Source: Mytilus edulis
Lineage: Eukaryota > Mollusca > Bivalvia > Mytilida > Mytilidae
Length of the DNA stretch: 64,000 bases
Assembly: GCF_963676685.1 (NCBI RefSeq)
Contig: NC_092344.1
Span: 86,954,749 to 87,018,748, forward strand
Direction of reading: 5' to 3'
Shown here: positions 46,030 through 57,600 of the stretch, one piece after another
How positions within the stretch are numbered: position 1 is the first letter of the stretch
How the letters are laid out: the number at the start of each line of letters is the position of its first letter
Position numbers and translations under genes: made by a program
The notes under the pieces: model-generated
Seen by the model: the letters and a program-made list of their open reading frames with translations, nothing else
Databases searched by the model: none
What the model was told of the DNA's origin: nothing

Positions 46030-47750
46030 GCACATATACCAAAGAGGGACGAAAGATACCAAAGGGACAGCCAAACCCATAAATCTAAAACAAAACGACA
46101 ACGCCATGGCTAAAAATGAGAAAGACAAATTAAAAATAGCACACATGACACAACATAGAAAACTTAAGAATAAACAACACGAACCCCACCAAAAAACTAG
46201 GGGTGATATCAGGTGCTCCGGAAGGGTGAGCAGATCCTGCTCCACATGTGGCACCCGTCGTGTTGCTTATGTGATAACAAATTCGGTAAATAGTCTTAAT
46301 TCGGTAGGTCACATTCATGAAAGGGAAGGGGATTTTAGTTACGACGTAAGGAACATATCCGATATGATTTGTGAAACGGTTATTCCATAACGGTCAACCA
46401 ACTCGTGATGGCGTCAGTCAAATTTACGAAGGGATGATTTCAACTTTACCATTTGGAACTCTTGGTTTAATAGCTTCCTTGTGAGCAGCAACCCTCTATC
46501 AAGAAAATCATGATAGGAAATGCAAGCACGAGAATATTGTATCAATAAGGAGATATATACCCCGTATGCAGGTGCTGCTGAAATGTTGCTACTTAGAAAT
46601 GGAAAGTTCACAATTGGAAAGCTGAAATCATCTCTTTTGTCGTAAAGTTTTGTTTTCAACCGACCCTCATTGTCAATTTCTAGATGTAAGTCAAGATATG
46701 AGGCCGACTTAACTGTATCTGTAGTATCCTTTATCTCTAGCTCGATGGGATGGATAGATGCGTTCCACATCATGACTGAGTCACCAAATTTTGAATTATT
46801 TAGTGAAAGAAGATCATCTCATGATATAGCGAAAAGTAGCGTTAAAGGATATTGCTAACTTCTTATATTTCTTCCTAAAAAGTTCCTGCATGAAGTCAGC
46901 CTCATAATAATAAAGAAATAAATCGGCAAGTAGAGAGGCACAGTTTGTTCCAATTGGAATGCCGACAGTCTGTTGAAAAACACGTCCTCCGAACGTAACA
47001 AATAAGTTGTCAATCAAGAAATCAAGCATCTTGATAATATCAGTTTCAGAGAATTTTTTCAGTTTAATGTTTAAATCAGAGTGATCCTTTACAACGGTAG
47101 GATTTATCCCTCCCTAAGACAAGATACTTGTATCTACGTTGGCCATTCTTTTTTACGAGCAAAGCAATACCAATTCTTCCAATTTGTCTCTTAGTTTGGA
47201 ATGTGGAATACTAGTGTAAAGAGTAGAAAAGTCAAATGTTTTAAATTAATACTGTTACAAGATGAAACTCGGAGAGTTAGATTGTATGTACCATCTAAAA
47301 GATGTACAAAGGTGAGCGACATAGACTCTTTAGAGTCTCTCGTTTATATTCTTGTTATTCTTGATATGCGTGTTATGTTTTGTGTTTTTGGTTGCCCCCT
47401 GGATTTAATTTGGAAATGAAGTTTCAAATTATCAATAGGTTAATTTTTACATTTTGAAACAATTCGGAAACGAGATTTATCCAGAATTGGTTTTAAATTT
47501 AAACTTTTCTTGACTGGTTTACTTTTTTGCTATTCAATACAGAGACCAGATTTGGTTGCAGATTTTGCAGATTTTTCTTCTCATTTTTACCGATATATAA
47601 TTCAACTGTTAAAAGATAAGACAAAGGTGTGACATTGGTGAAATTATGTGTTCGTAACCTGCTATTGTTCTCAATGTCCAGTTGAAAAAAAGAGAGGACA
47701 AGCGTGAAGAATGTCCAATAAATTTATGTTATCGGTTCTTCGTATCGTAT
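46030..47750 (-). pseudogene. Penelope-like reverse transcriptase fragment 2 (longer)
   Basis: From right to left on the minus strand: FKTFDFSTLYTSIPHSKLRD near 47150-47235, then DIIKMLDFLIDNLFVTFGGR, VFQQTVGIPIGTNCASLLAD and LFLYYYEADFMQELFRKKYK (46850-47045). A small insertion follows exactly where the YxDD box should be (46810-46830). Then come IELEIKDTTDTVKSASYLDL, TKLYDKRDDFSFPIVNFPFL and RGLLLTRKLLNQEF. The QTVGIPxGTN and TLYTSIPH motifs are those of Penelope-like RTs. The 46030-46320 part is the 3' tail shared with fragment 1. No GIY-YIG endonuclease is visible. Confidence 0.78.
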
Positions 47751-47754
47751 AGTC

Positions 47755-47783
47755 AGAGACATATAATTGTATTATATGTCTCT
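47755..47783. repeat. Perfect 13-bp-stem hairpin
   Basis: AGAGACATATAAT, loop TGT, ATTATATGTCTCT. It lies just beyond the recognisable Penelope-like coding region. Confidence 0.7.
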
Positions 47784-47999
47784 TATCTGCATATAGTGTA
47801 GCCTCACTGAACACAAATTATTACGAACGATTTTTGAACTTTAATTATTTTTTTTCTTTGTAGAATACTTTTCTTGTGTGTACCATAGAATTAAAGATGT
47901 ATGTATGAATGCATTTCATGTTAAATCATAACACACATAATTTTCTATTTACGTTGGGATACTTTGGTAAGATTTTCATGACCTGGTTTTAGGGGTGTA

Positions 48000-48795
48000 G
48001 CAAGCTCAAAATGGACGCAATTACGAACGGCACTATATTTATATATCTGGCAGAAAAAATCAATGACATAGACAATACAGTAGGCAAAGGAAACAGAACG
48101 TTGGGATTTATATGTAGAAACCTAAAAGGCTGTACAAAACCTGTAAAGGCAGCTGCGTATGTATCCATGGTAAGACCTGCAGTGGAATACGCAAGCACAA
48201 TATGGGACCCAACCGCCCAAAATAAAATCAAGGCAATTGAACAGGTCCAGAAAAGAGCTGCACGATTTGTGAATAACAACTACACAGACCGAACACCTGC
48301 AAGGCTGTGTCACAAATATGGTTAAAAATCTTAAATGGGAAAGTCTAGAAGAACGGAGGAAAACAATTAGATTATGCATGCTATTTAAGATCCAGCATGA
48401 TCTTATAGATATAGACCGTCACCAATATTTGACACCGAATGATAACCGGACCAGAGGTAAAAACCGCTTCTTCCAAGAAAGAACAAGTACAGACACTTAC
48501 GGCCAATCTTTCTTCCCGAGGACAATCAGGGACTGGAACAACCTACCAACAACAGTTACAGCGACCAACACCATTGAGGGAATCAGAGCTGCCCTGAAGG
48601 CATGCTCTGAAAGGAAGTAGGAAAACCCAGTTGTAAATAATTTTAATTGTATATTTTTGCGAACGTTTTAAATGTATTTGTAAATATCCAAGAGAAAGCT
48701 TTCTGTGTTGCCCGACACTGCGTAAAGTTTTCGCGCGGAACCATGAATATTCAGTATTGAATCCGGTTCCTTACCTGGAAGAAGAAGAATGACAA
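48000..48795 (+). pseudogene. 5'-truncated LINE RT C-terminus with (GAA)n tail
   Basis: Plus-strand residues KINDIDNTVGKGNRTLGFIC, VSMVRPAVEYASTIWDP, IEQVQKRAARFVNNNY; a frameshift near 48300; then MVKNLKWESLEERRKTIRLC, MLFKIQHDLIDIDRHQYL, SFFPRTIRDWNNLPTTVTAT and a stop at 48620. The SFFPRTI-WNNLP motif is typical of CR1/Jockey-type ORF2 ends. A 3' UTR runs to GGAAGAAGAAGAATG near 48778-48792, a microsatellite-like tail. Confidence 0.82.
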
Positions 48796-49236
48796 CGATC
48801 TAAATTTATGAAACATACATTAATCTTATCTTAAAAACATTTCCTAAGAAAATAAGAAGTGTACCTAATACCTAATATGGTATTTTACTTCAAATTCTTC
48901 AGCAGTAGTTGAAGACGAAATTGGTGACAAAAAATTTTCTTTGAAAAGGAAATAATTTGGATTTTTTGTTTTTATGCAATTTCTTTCGTCTAAAAAGCAC
49001 TGAATTCTCTTTACAGTTATATTTTTTAGTGAACCTATGATTTTAATTTATATTTAACCTTTACTTTCGGAGTTCTCGTGACTTTTCAATAAAAATACTA
49101 TTTTCTTATGACTACAATGTATGCTCAGGGTCACCTGAGTCTGAGAAAACGTTCATTTTTGGATTATTTGGGCAAGATAAAGGGTATCACACATATTAAC
49201 AGATTCAGGAGATATTTTTCTATTTACATGCATATA
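48796..49236. other. Intergenic, no gene
   Basis: AT-rich sequence; nothing recognised. Confidence 0.5.
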
Positions 49237-49435
49237 CAGTACGGGTAGGGACTTATTTTTATGGATGTCTTAATCCGTCTAGTCGGATATGAATAATCGG
49301 ACATTTTTATGGTAGGTAGTATGTTCATTAAACAACAGATCCAGGTGTGAATGGTCCTTTCATCTTAATCCGTGTTGCTAAAATTACGGTTCACTGATTT
49401 CAGAATCAGATTACCTGTAATTTTAACCTCTCAGT

Positions 49436-50325
49436 CACAGGCACTTGTTTCTATCCATACGAAGGTCGACTATCCATATAAATAGAAGAAGGTGGCTAAC
49501 GATTTTTTTTTTAGGTCACGACAGTCTCCGCTTGGGACGCTTTTTCTACCCTTCAACTTAATGCTAAAAATCCCTACCTTATATGAATCGATTCAGTGAA
49601 TATTTTCCTTTAACACTAAACTAATTTCATAATCCCCACAGTGTTCCTCTTCACGGTAATCTACTCTCAATTCACTAAACCATGTCCAAAAGTTCAACTA
49701 CCATCTTTCCAATGTATCTACTTCCGGTTGTGGGCAGAATGCTATCTTTTTAAAAACGAAATGATTCTGTAAAATTACCAGTTTATTATTTTCATTATCA
49801 ATATATTTTTAAAGATGAAATTTCACCGAAATAAGTACATTTATTGTTGTTATTAAAAAAATCAGAAAGTCAGAAACTAATTTGAATGAATTCGATAATA
49901 CTAGAGAATTCCGAATGTATATGGTAACTCTAAAGAATTTCATCGATCTTTTATTTTGGAGGTAAAAAACGTATCAGAATTAGGGGAAAGAAACTGAGTC
50001 AATGAAAACAAAATAAATTTACTGCGATGTCAACCGGAAGTAGATACATTGGAAAGATGGTAGTTGAACTTTTGGACATGGTTTAGTGAACTGAGAGTAG
50101 ATTACCGTGAAGAGGAACACTGTGGGGATTATGAAATTAGTTTAGTGTTAAAGGAAAATATTCACTGAATCGATTCATATAAGGTAGGGATTTTTAGCAT
50201 TAAGTTGAAGGGTAGAAAAAGCGTCCCAAGCGGAGACTGTCGTGACCTAAAAAAAATTTCGTTAGCCACCTTCTTCTATTTATATGGATAGTCGACCTTC
50301 GTATGGATAGAAACAAGTGCCTGTG
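49436..50325. mobile_element. Foldback element, 295-bp arms, hAT-like 8-bp TSD
   Basis: The left arm 49436-49730 (CACAGGCACTTGTTTCTATC ... CTTCCGGTTG) is inverted almost perfectly at 50031-50325; the loop is 300 bp. CTCTCAGT flanks both ends exactly (49428-49435, 50326-50333). An 8-bp duplication and CA-starting termini are typical of hAT-superfamily elements. No ORF. Confidence 0.85.
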
Positions 50326-50333
50326 CTCTCAGT

Positions 50334-52780
50334 CACTTTATTGATTATATTAGTTCGACATCGTATTTGACATAAAATATTTTTACAGGTGAAGTACTGG
50401 AGAAAACATTGTTTAATAAAAATAGCCAATTTTTGTTAATTATGGTTTTGATATTTCAACTGTTAATATTTATTTTCTTTGTTCCTAAAAATTATTTTTA
50501 TTTTATGTTCCTTTTCGTTTGTTTTTTTTTTTGTATCTTTTTGTTATTTGTTTGCATAAATTGTTTAAACATATATATTTTTACATGTATTCTATTTCTT
50601 GAAGCTTACGGTTATTTTTATTTTACTGATTTATTTTCCACGTAAATCCATTGATTAGCAGAATGCTATCTCAAGTGCTGCTGCATACATTTTAGTTTGA
50701 CGCGGTCACATGCAAAATATTTCTAAAATTTGTATTTAATATTCTGTCTGTTGTGTCAGTTCCGAGATAAAAATAATTACAGTGAGCAACACTTGTATAT
50801 TATTAGTAGCTTGATGATTCTTTGTAGTTTTTACTTTTTACTGTAAACAAATATTGTCCGAAAGTTGGAGATGTATGACTAAAATAGAACGCAAATAATA
50901 ACACTAGAAGAAAATATTGATTCTTCCCGGGCATAAGTTTATTTTAAGATTTCCGTGTTTGTTCATTATGCTAAATTAATATAATTGATCTGCATTTGGG
51001 GGTAGGGGGTAAAAGGGGTCCGGATCTCGAAATCCCGGGCTTAAAAACACGAAGTCACAAGGTCCCGAATTTAAATAAATTTAAATCCCGACATCGCGAA
51101 AAAAGAATTCCCAGATCCCGAAAGGGTTAATCCCGAAATCCCGAACTTATTTGCATAATATTAATTTACGCACAATCCATGTAACAAAGGAAACTTGTAT
51201 GTTATATTTTTTATAGCAATCTAAAAGAAAAAATTGCCGTGAAAAGACAATTCCATGATACACATATCAATGATCAACAGCGTGTGCACGTGGTTGAACT
51301 TTAACTTGACTCCACTCACAATAATATTGAATGCTAATAAAAGATATTAAAGATCGATTTTGTCCACTGCACGAGATTTTTATATGGCGGGAAATGTCGT
51401 AACAGTAAACACAGGTGACCTTACTGACCGACCGTGGGAAAATTCATTCATGATTAAATTTGATGTGGAATGATTGACAGTATTGTGTTTTAGTTTTGAG
51501 GCTCTTGATCGATTTACCAGAATAGAAATTTAATCGATTTACATACATGTATAATAAAAACACGATTTAGTCTTCTTTAACTATTTTTTGTTTTATTTTT
51601 ATCAGTCATTTCCCGGATTCCCAATTAAATAATCTATTTGGAGACCTCCTTTAAACTTCGGAAATAATACAACATCGATTTAAAAAATCAAACTGACTGC
51701 GCGAGCTTTAGAATGACTAGAAGTACGACGAAAAAGTAAAGACAGCTGATCATGACTAGTACGACTAGCCTTCAACCCCATTGGGGTATAAATGTGCATT
51801 TAGTCAATAAACTATACAAGGTTAAACTTTGATTTTCGTGTATCGATTTGATACAATTTGTAAAATATATTTATAACACCGGCGATTTTCATAAAATATT
51901 TTAGACATGAAAATAGAAAGGCATATTATCTCGAGTGTCAACAATTTTAAATAAAATAAAAATAGGAATCGAAATATGATCTCGGCGTTATAAATATTGT
52001 ATTAAAGGAAACCAATTGTTTGACTTTCAAAGAGATTAACGGGAAATATGTCAAAATAGAAAGCACGAGTGATCTGTCTGACCAAAATGTTTCACTTGCG
52101 AGAAATGATTGACAGGTGTGAATAGATGTAGAGGCTCCGACGGGGAAAGTTGTATCAAAAGGAAAATAACTTAATTCACAATGCCTATATATATTTCATA
52201 AATACGATATGTTGGCCTTATACTTAAAATTGAGTTTCTTATAATAACGTATAAAGGAACAGGACGTTAAAAGCGGGAAATAATATAACCATCAACGAAA
52301 ACTCGTATAATTTACGGGATTGAAGTCTCAACAATTTGATTTAACTTCTATTGAAAACAGTCTTGGTTGTTATTAGGCTTATTATTTTGAATTAGATGAA
52401 ATGTTTACGGTTTACAAATACAAATACAAAATAGTTTATTGGCACAAAACTATTGAAATAATTGGCAACACAATATATTGTTAAAAATCGTCTTTATTTC
52501 ATTTTCAAATTATAAAAAAAATAAAATTATATTTAATTTTAATTTTTATTCTTAAATTTAATTTTAATTTTATTTCTTACATTTAATTTTAATTTTAATT
52601 CTTTCTCTTTGAATACAAAACAATATTTTACATTTATCTATCCTCCATAAATACTAATATATCTGTACAGGTAAAATTTAATTCTAATCAAGTTGGTACA
52701 GATTGATTTACGACCTTCCACTTGGATATTGCACAGCAGGTGTTTATTACACTGGGACAACTGTCCGACCAGTCTGACAT
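50334..52780. other. AT-rich interior of TIR-bounded region, no gene
   Basis: The T-rich ORF at 50409-50645 is compositional. A short tract (about 51015-51150) repeats TCCCGAAATCCCGAA-like phrases. 52490-52615 is low-complexity, dominated by TTTAATTTTAAT. Nothing else was recognised. Confidence 0.5.
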
Positions 52781-53666
52781 CTAGACGGATTAAGGCATCC
52801 ATAAAAATAAGTCCCTACCTGTACTGTACATGATATAATGACAAAAGAAGGCAATATGCACTAGCTTGTGTGCTTTATTCACATGATTCATGTAATTTCC
52901 AAGAGAGGGAGTCATTATTTTGAAATTTACAAAACTTTAATTTTTCGTCGTCTGCAACATTAACCAAGTGCGCATGAACTTTTTTTTTTCGTGAAAACAC
53001 AAGAAATATAGTGGGTTTTTGATTAATAGAAAATGATGTTTGATGAATGTTTTCTAACTTGTCATTCATGTTGATAATATTTGAAAGGAATTTTCTCTGG
53101 TTATAAAACTGGCACACTGTAATGTATGATAATCATTAATCCCTAGGGTACAAGTCATGTCAGGTAAAATGTATGCGTTTAATTTGACACTGGACCTATC
53201 ACTGAAGATTGACCTCAGGAAAGTAGTTTTTTCAAAGTGGGTTTGATACTGAAAATTATTGCTTCATGGCACCAAGAAATATTCTTTGCATGATTAAAAA
53301 AATTGTAAATCTTCATTTAACAAGGTACAAATGAATCACACCAAGTTTAATTCCTCATTCATGTAGAGTCTGTTCGCCCTGGGTTTCTTTGTCCTTATTT
53401 AAAAAAAATTTCAATCTATCAGGTATTTATGTTTTTTTATACCTCTGCAGAGAATTTGTTTTAGCTTATATTAAAGATATGGCATGTAAATAACTTTAAA
53501 TTTATTGTTTCTTCTTTTTTTTTTTTTTACAAAAGATGGGATTAGTTGGTATACATGTACCATCTTCATTTACAGACTATACAATATGTTCAACTATAAA
53601 TTAATTCTGTAATTCTGTAAGAGAACATGTTTAGAAAAATATAAGATAGTATATATACATGTATAT

Positions 53667-53870
53667 AGGAAGATGTGGTGTGAGGGCCAATGAGACAACT
53701 CTCCATCCAAATAACAATTTAAAAAAGTAAACCATTATAGGTCAATGTACAGCCTTCAACACAGAGCCTTGGCTCACACCGAACAACAAGCTATAAAGGG
53801 TCCCAAAATTACTAGTGTAAAACCATTCAAACGGGAAAACCAACGGTCTAATGTATATATATATAAAATC
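53667..53870 (+). repeat. Dispersed repeat R2-related copy
   Basis: AGGAAGATGTGGTGTGAGGG, CCAATGAGACAACTCTCCAT, CAGCCTTCAACACAGAGCC and AACCATTCAAACGGGAAAAC follow the same order as in the copy at 27407, but are diverged. Confidence 0.7.
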
Positions 53871-53934
53871 CAAGCACCATGGCAATAATTTTGCTGAAAA
53901 AATCATTCATCGTTGTTTGGTTTCTTCGAATATA

Positions 53935-54090
53935 GGATATCATATGTATAAAAAATTAAAGGATATCATATGTATAACAAATTAAAGGATATCATATGTA
54001 TAACAAATTAAAGAGGATATCATATGTATAACAAATTAAAGGATATCATATTGTATAACAAATTAAAGAATATCATATTGTATAACAAAT
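53935..54090 (+). repeat. 26-bp minisatellite, about six units
   Basis: Unit GGATATCATATGTATAACAA + ATTAAA, with small variants (ATATTGTATAAC, an extra AG). It contains the self-complementary core GATATC. Confidence 0.85.
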
Positions 54091-54462
54091 CTAGCACTAT
54101 CAGAAAGTGAAAGCACAAAATTTATTTTTTAATTTTTTTATTTCAGTTTTTTAGGAAATATATTGATTTGGATGGGGTGGAAATCATGTATACAGGGAAA
54201 AGTTACAGCATCATGATGGAAAAATGAAACATGAAAAATGAAAAATTGTTTTTTTTTTTTAAATAAAGTGATTAACCAGGGAATCATGACATACATTTAC
54301 TTATTTAAATCAACATCCCATTTTAGATGAAATATATTTCATATTGTTGAATATTCTAAACATGAAGGAAATAGAAAACTGTAAAATTTACATGTGATGT
54401 GAAGACCACAAATGCAATGTGACATTATAGTAAAATAATCTGGCGATTTTGAACATTTAACC

Positions 54463-54669
54463 ATGTCAACAAGTATCAATAGTATCATCACAACACAGCA
54501 GATATTTACAGACAGTCATGCCAAATCTATTTTGACAACAATGAACAATTTACGGAAGGTTAACAAACTATGTGATGTTGTATTACAAGTTGATGGAGAA
54601 GAATTTCCGGCTCATCGAGTTGTATTGGCAGCCTGTAGTGATTATTTCTGTGCCATGTTTACTAATGAG
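54463..54669 (+). other. KLHL12: KLHL12 coding exon 1
   Basis: 69 codons, [15 protein letters not shown] through CAMFTNE; donor GTAAGC, phase 0. It holds the first half of the BTB domain, including the dimer and CUL3-facing helices. Confidence 0.9.
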
Positions 54670-57600
54670 GTAAGCAATAAAAGTAAAATGTTCATTCTTG
54701 ATGACAAAAATTTGAATGGTTTGACTTTCATGTGATCCTGAATATGCATGAAATAATTGTATTTTGATGTACAAATGTAAATCAAGCCACAATCACTAAT
54801 ATGGCTTCACCTCTTTTGATTATTTCCTGTTTCAAAGATGTATACTTCGGTTCTCTTTTGATTTGAAAATAGAGGTGGGATATACAGTAAAAGAGCCGAC
54901 CTAACAAGCAATTAAACAAGAAAGACTTCTAAGAAAGCAACATTTAGTTGTGTTTATACTTTTATGCACTTACAAATGTTTTTTTAAGATTAGATGAATA
55001 CAATTAACCATGTTCATGCTACCCCCATAGGACAAGCCTGTATTAACAACCAGTGTTCTTAATCTTTTTATGCCCAACCTACGATGCCCCACCTACAATA
55101 GTAGAGGGGCATTATGTTTTCTGGTCTGTGCCTCTGTTCGTTCGTTCGTCCGTCTGTCTGTGCGTCCATCTGTGGGTCCGTTCGCTTCAGGTTAAAGTTT
55201 TTGGTCAAGGTAGTTTTTGAAGAAGTTGAAGTCCAATCAACTTGAAACTTAGTACACATGTTCCCCATGATATGATCTTTCTAATTTAAATGCCAAATTA
55301 TAGTTTTGACCCTAATTTCGTGGTCCACTGAACATAGAAAATGATAGTGCAAAGTTCAGGTTAAAGTTTTTGGTCAAGGTAGTTTTTGATGAAGTTAAAG
55401 TTACATCAACTTGAAACTTAGTACACATGTTCCCTATGATATGATTTTTCTAATTTTAATTCCAAATTAAAGGTTTAACCCCAATTTTCACGGTCCACTG
55501 AACATAGAAAATGATAGTGCGAGTGGGGCATCCGTGTACTATGGATACATTCTTGTTTCACTGAATATTTGTTTACCATATATACTTTATTTCGCAAGTA
55601 CAAAACATAATTTTCATCATAATGTTTTCTTTAGTCATGTTAGTTCTATACGTTTAAAATGCAAGTACATATAGCTGCACTGTATATATGTTACAATGGA
55701 CTTTACATATCTAAACTTTTTTTTTTATCAATACTGCATGTACAGAAATAAATTTGTTTTATTCAATAACAGGTAGAAACATTTAAAGACACGAGTGTTG
55801 TTTGGAAGAAATGAATAAGTAATTGAAAACCAAACTAACATGATTGTAAAATAATATCATATACACTGTTATTATTTTTAGATGTCTGAGAAGGATAAAA
55901 GTGTGATAACTTTACATGAAATATCAGCTGATGTGATGAGAGTATTGCTAGATTTTGTTTATACAGAAACTGTGAATGTCAGTGTAGAAAATGTCCAGGA
56001 ACTACTCCCTGCAGCTTGTCTACTTCAGCTCACAGGTAAATGTCAGAGTAGAAAATGTCCAGGAGTTACTTCCTGCAGCTTGTCTACTTCATCTCACAAG
56101 TAAATGTCCACTCCAGGAGTTACTTAATGCAGCTTTTCTACTTCAGATCACAGGTAAATGTCAGAGTAGAAAATGTCCAGGAGTTACTTCATGCAGCTTT
56201 TCTACTTCAGCTCACAGGTAAATGTCAGAGTAGAAAATTTCCAGGAGTTACTTCATGCAGCTTTTCTACTTCAGCTGAAAGGTAAATGTCAGAGTAGAAA
56301 ATGTCCAGGAGTTACTTCCTGCAGCTTGTCTACTTCAGCTCACAGGTAAATGTCAGAGTAGAAAATTTCCAGGAGTTACTTCATGCAGCTTGTCTACTTC
56401 AGCTCACAGGTTGTCAGAGTAGAAAATTTCCAGGAGTTACTTCATGCAGCTTTTCTACTTCAGCTGACAGGTAAATGTCAGAGTAGAAAATGTCCAGGAG
56501 TTACTTCCTGCAGCTTGTCTACTTCAGCTCACAGGTAAATGTCAGAGTAGAAAATTTCCAGGAGTTACTTCATGCAGCTTTTTTACTTCAGCTGAAATCA
56601 GCTCACAGGTAAATGTCAGAGTAGAAAATTTCCAGGAGTTACTTCATGCAGCTTGTCTACTTCAGCTCACAGGTAAATGTCAAAGTAGATAATGTCCAGG
56701 AGTTAATTCCTGCAGCTTTTTTACTTCAGCTCACAGGTAAATGTCACAGTAGAAAATTTCCAGGAGTTACTTCATGCAGCTTGTCTAATTCAGCTCACAG
56801 GTAAATGTCAAAGTAGAAAATGTCCAGGAGTTAATTCCTGCAGCTTGTCTGTTACAGCTCACAGGTAAATGTCAGAGTAGAAAATTTCCAGGACTTTTTT
56901 TTCCTGCAGCTTGTCTACTTCAGCTCACAGGTAAAATGTAACTATCAGTGTAGAAAACATGAATAACATGTAGTTCTTGTGGTGTGTCTGCTTCATTTCA
57001 CAGGTAAATACACAGACAGAGAATGATCAGGAGTTTCTTCCTGCAGCAAGCTTGCTTCAGCTTACAGGTAATGAAGCACAAATCATTGACATTTTAAGAT
57101 ATTGTACAAAAAGTAAGATGATTTTTATTGGTTTTATTTCTCTGAAATTGTTTTACCATAATTGCAAAGAAAAAAGGATTGCTTAATTTATATAAATTCA
57201 TGTATTAGAAATGTAGTTTGATAGTGTAGTGTTGCTTGGTGCTTTTGTAATAATTGTAAAACTATCTCACATAAAATTCTTTGAGGAGCTCTTTTCCCAA
57301 ATGAACACAAACTGGAATAGTTATTATGAAATCGTAAACACTATTGAAAAGACTGAAATCTGTTAACCCTTTCCTCCATAGTGACACCTTTTGACGCCAC
57401 CCCCTTTACTCCATAATGACGCCTTTTGACGCCTGAGTAGTACCTCAGTTAAAATACTTTGACTACAAAGTGTTTGCTTCAGACTTAATAAAACTGGTAT
57501 CCAATATGAAAGGGATATTCATAAGAATATCTGACTTAAATTTATTAGATTAAATATTTGTTTTTCACAATTTCTTTATACTTTAAAGCATATTTTTTGC

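Larger units (their letters stand above)
49237..52826. mobile_element. 3.6-kb region bounded by about 45-bp TIRs
   Basis: CAGTACGGGTAGGGACTTAT (49237) and following bases to TAATCCGTCTAG are inverted at 52781-52826 with two mismatches. The CAG start fits hAT-like ends. The flanks TACATGCATATA (left) and TACATGATATAA (right) are similar but not an exact duplication. The interior has no transposase; it holds the foldback at 49436-50325 and AT-rich filler. Confidence 0.55.
52827..54462. other. Upstream region of KLHL12, no coding exon seen
   Basis: Contains an R2-like repeat (53667-53870) and a 26-bp minisatellite (53935-54090). A non-coding first exon of KLHL12 may lie here or further left, but no promoter motif could be supported. 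Confidence 0.5.

Noticed and set aside
48122..48379. Minus-strand ORFs opposite the LINE fragment
   Set aside because: Shadows of the plus-strand LINE RT reading frame.
50409..50645. 78-codon Phe-rich ORF
   Set aside because: Compositional; no family resemblance.
55991..56285. Overlapping ORFs resembling BTB residues ([14 protein letters not shown])
   Set aside because: They are frames of the exon-derived 64-bp array, not separate genes.
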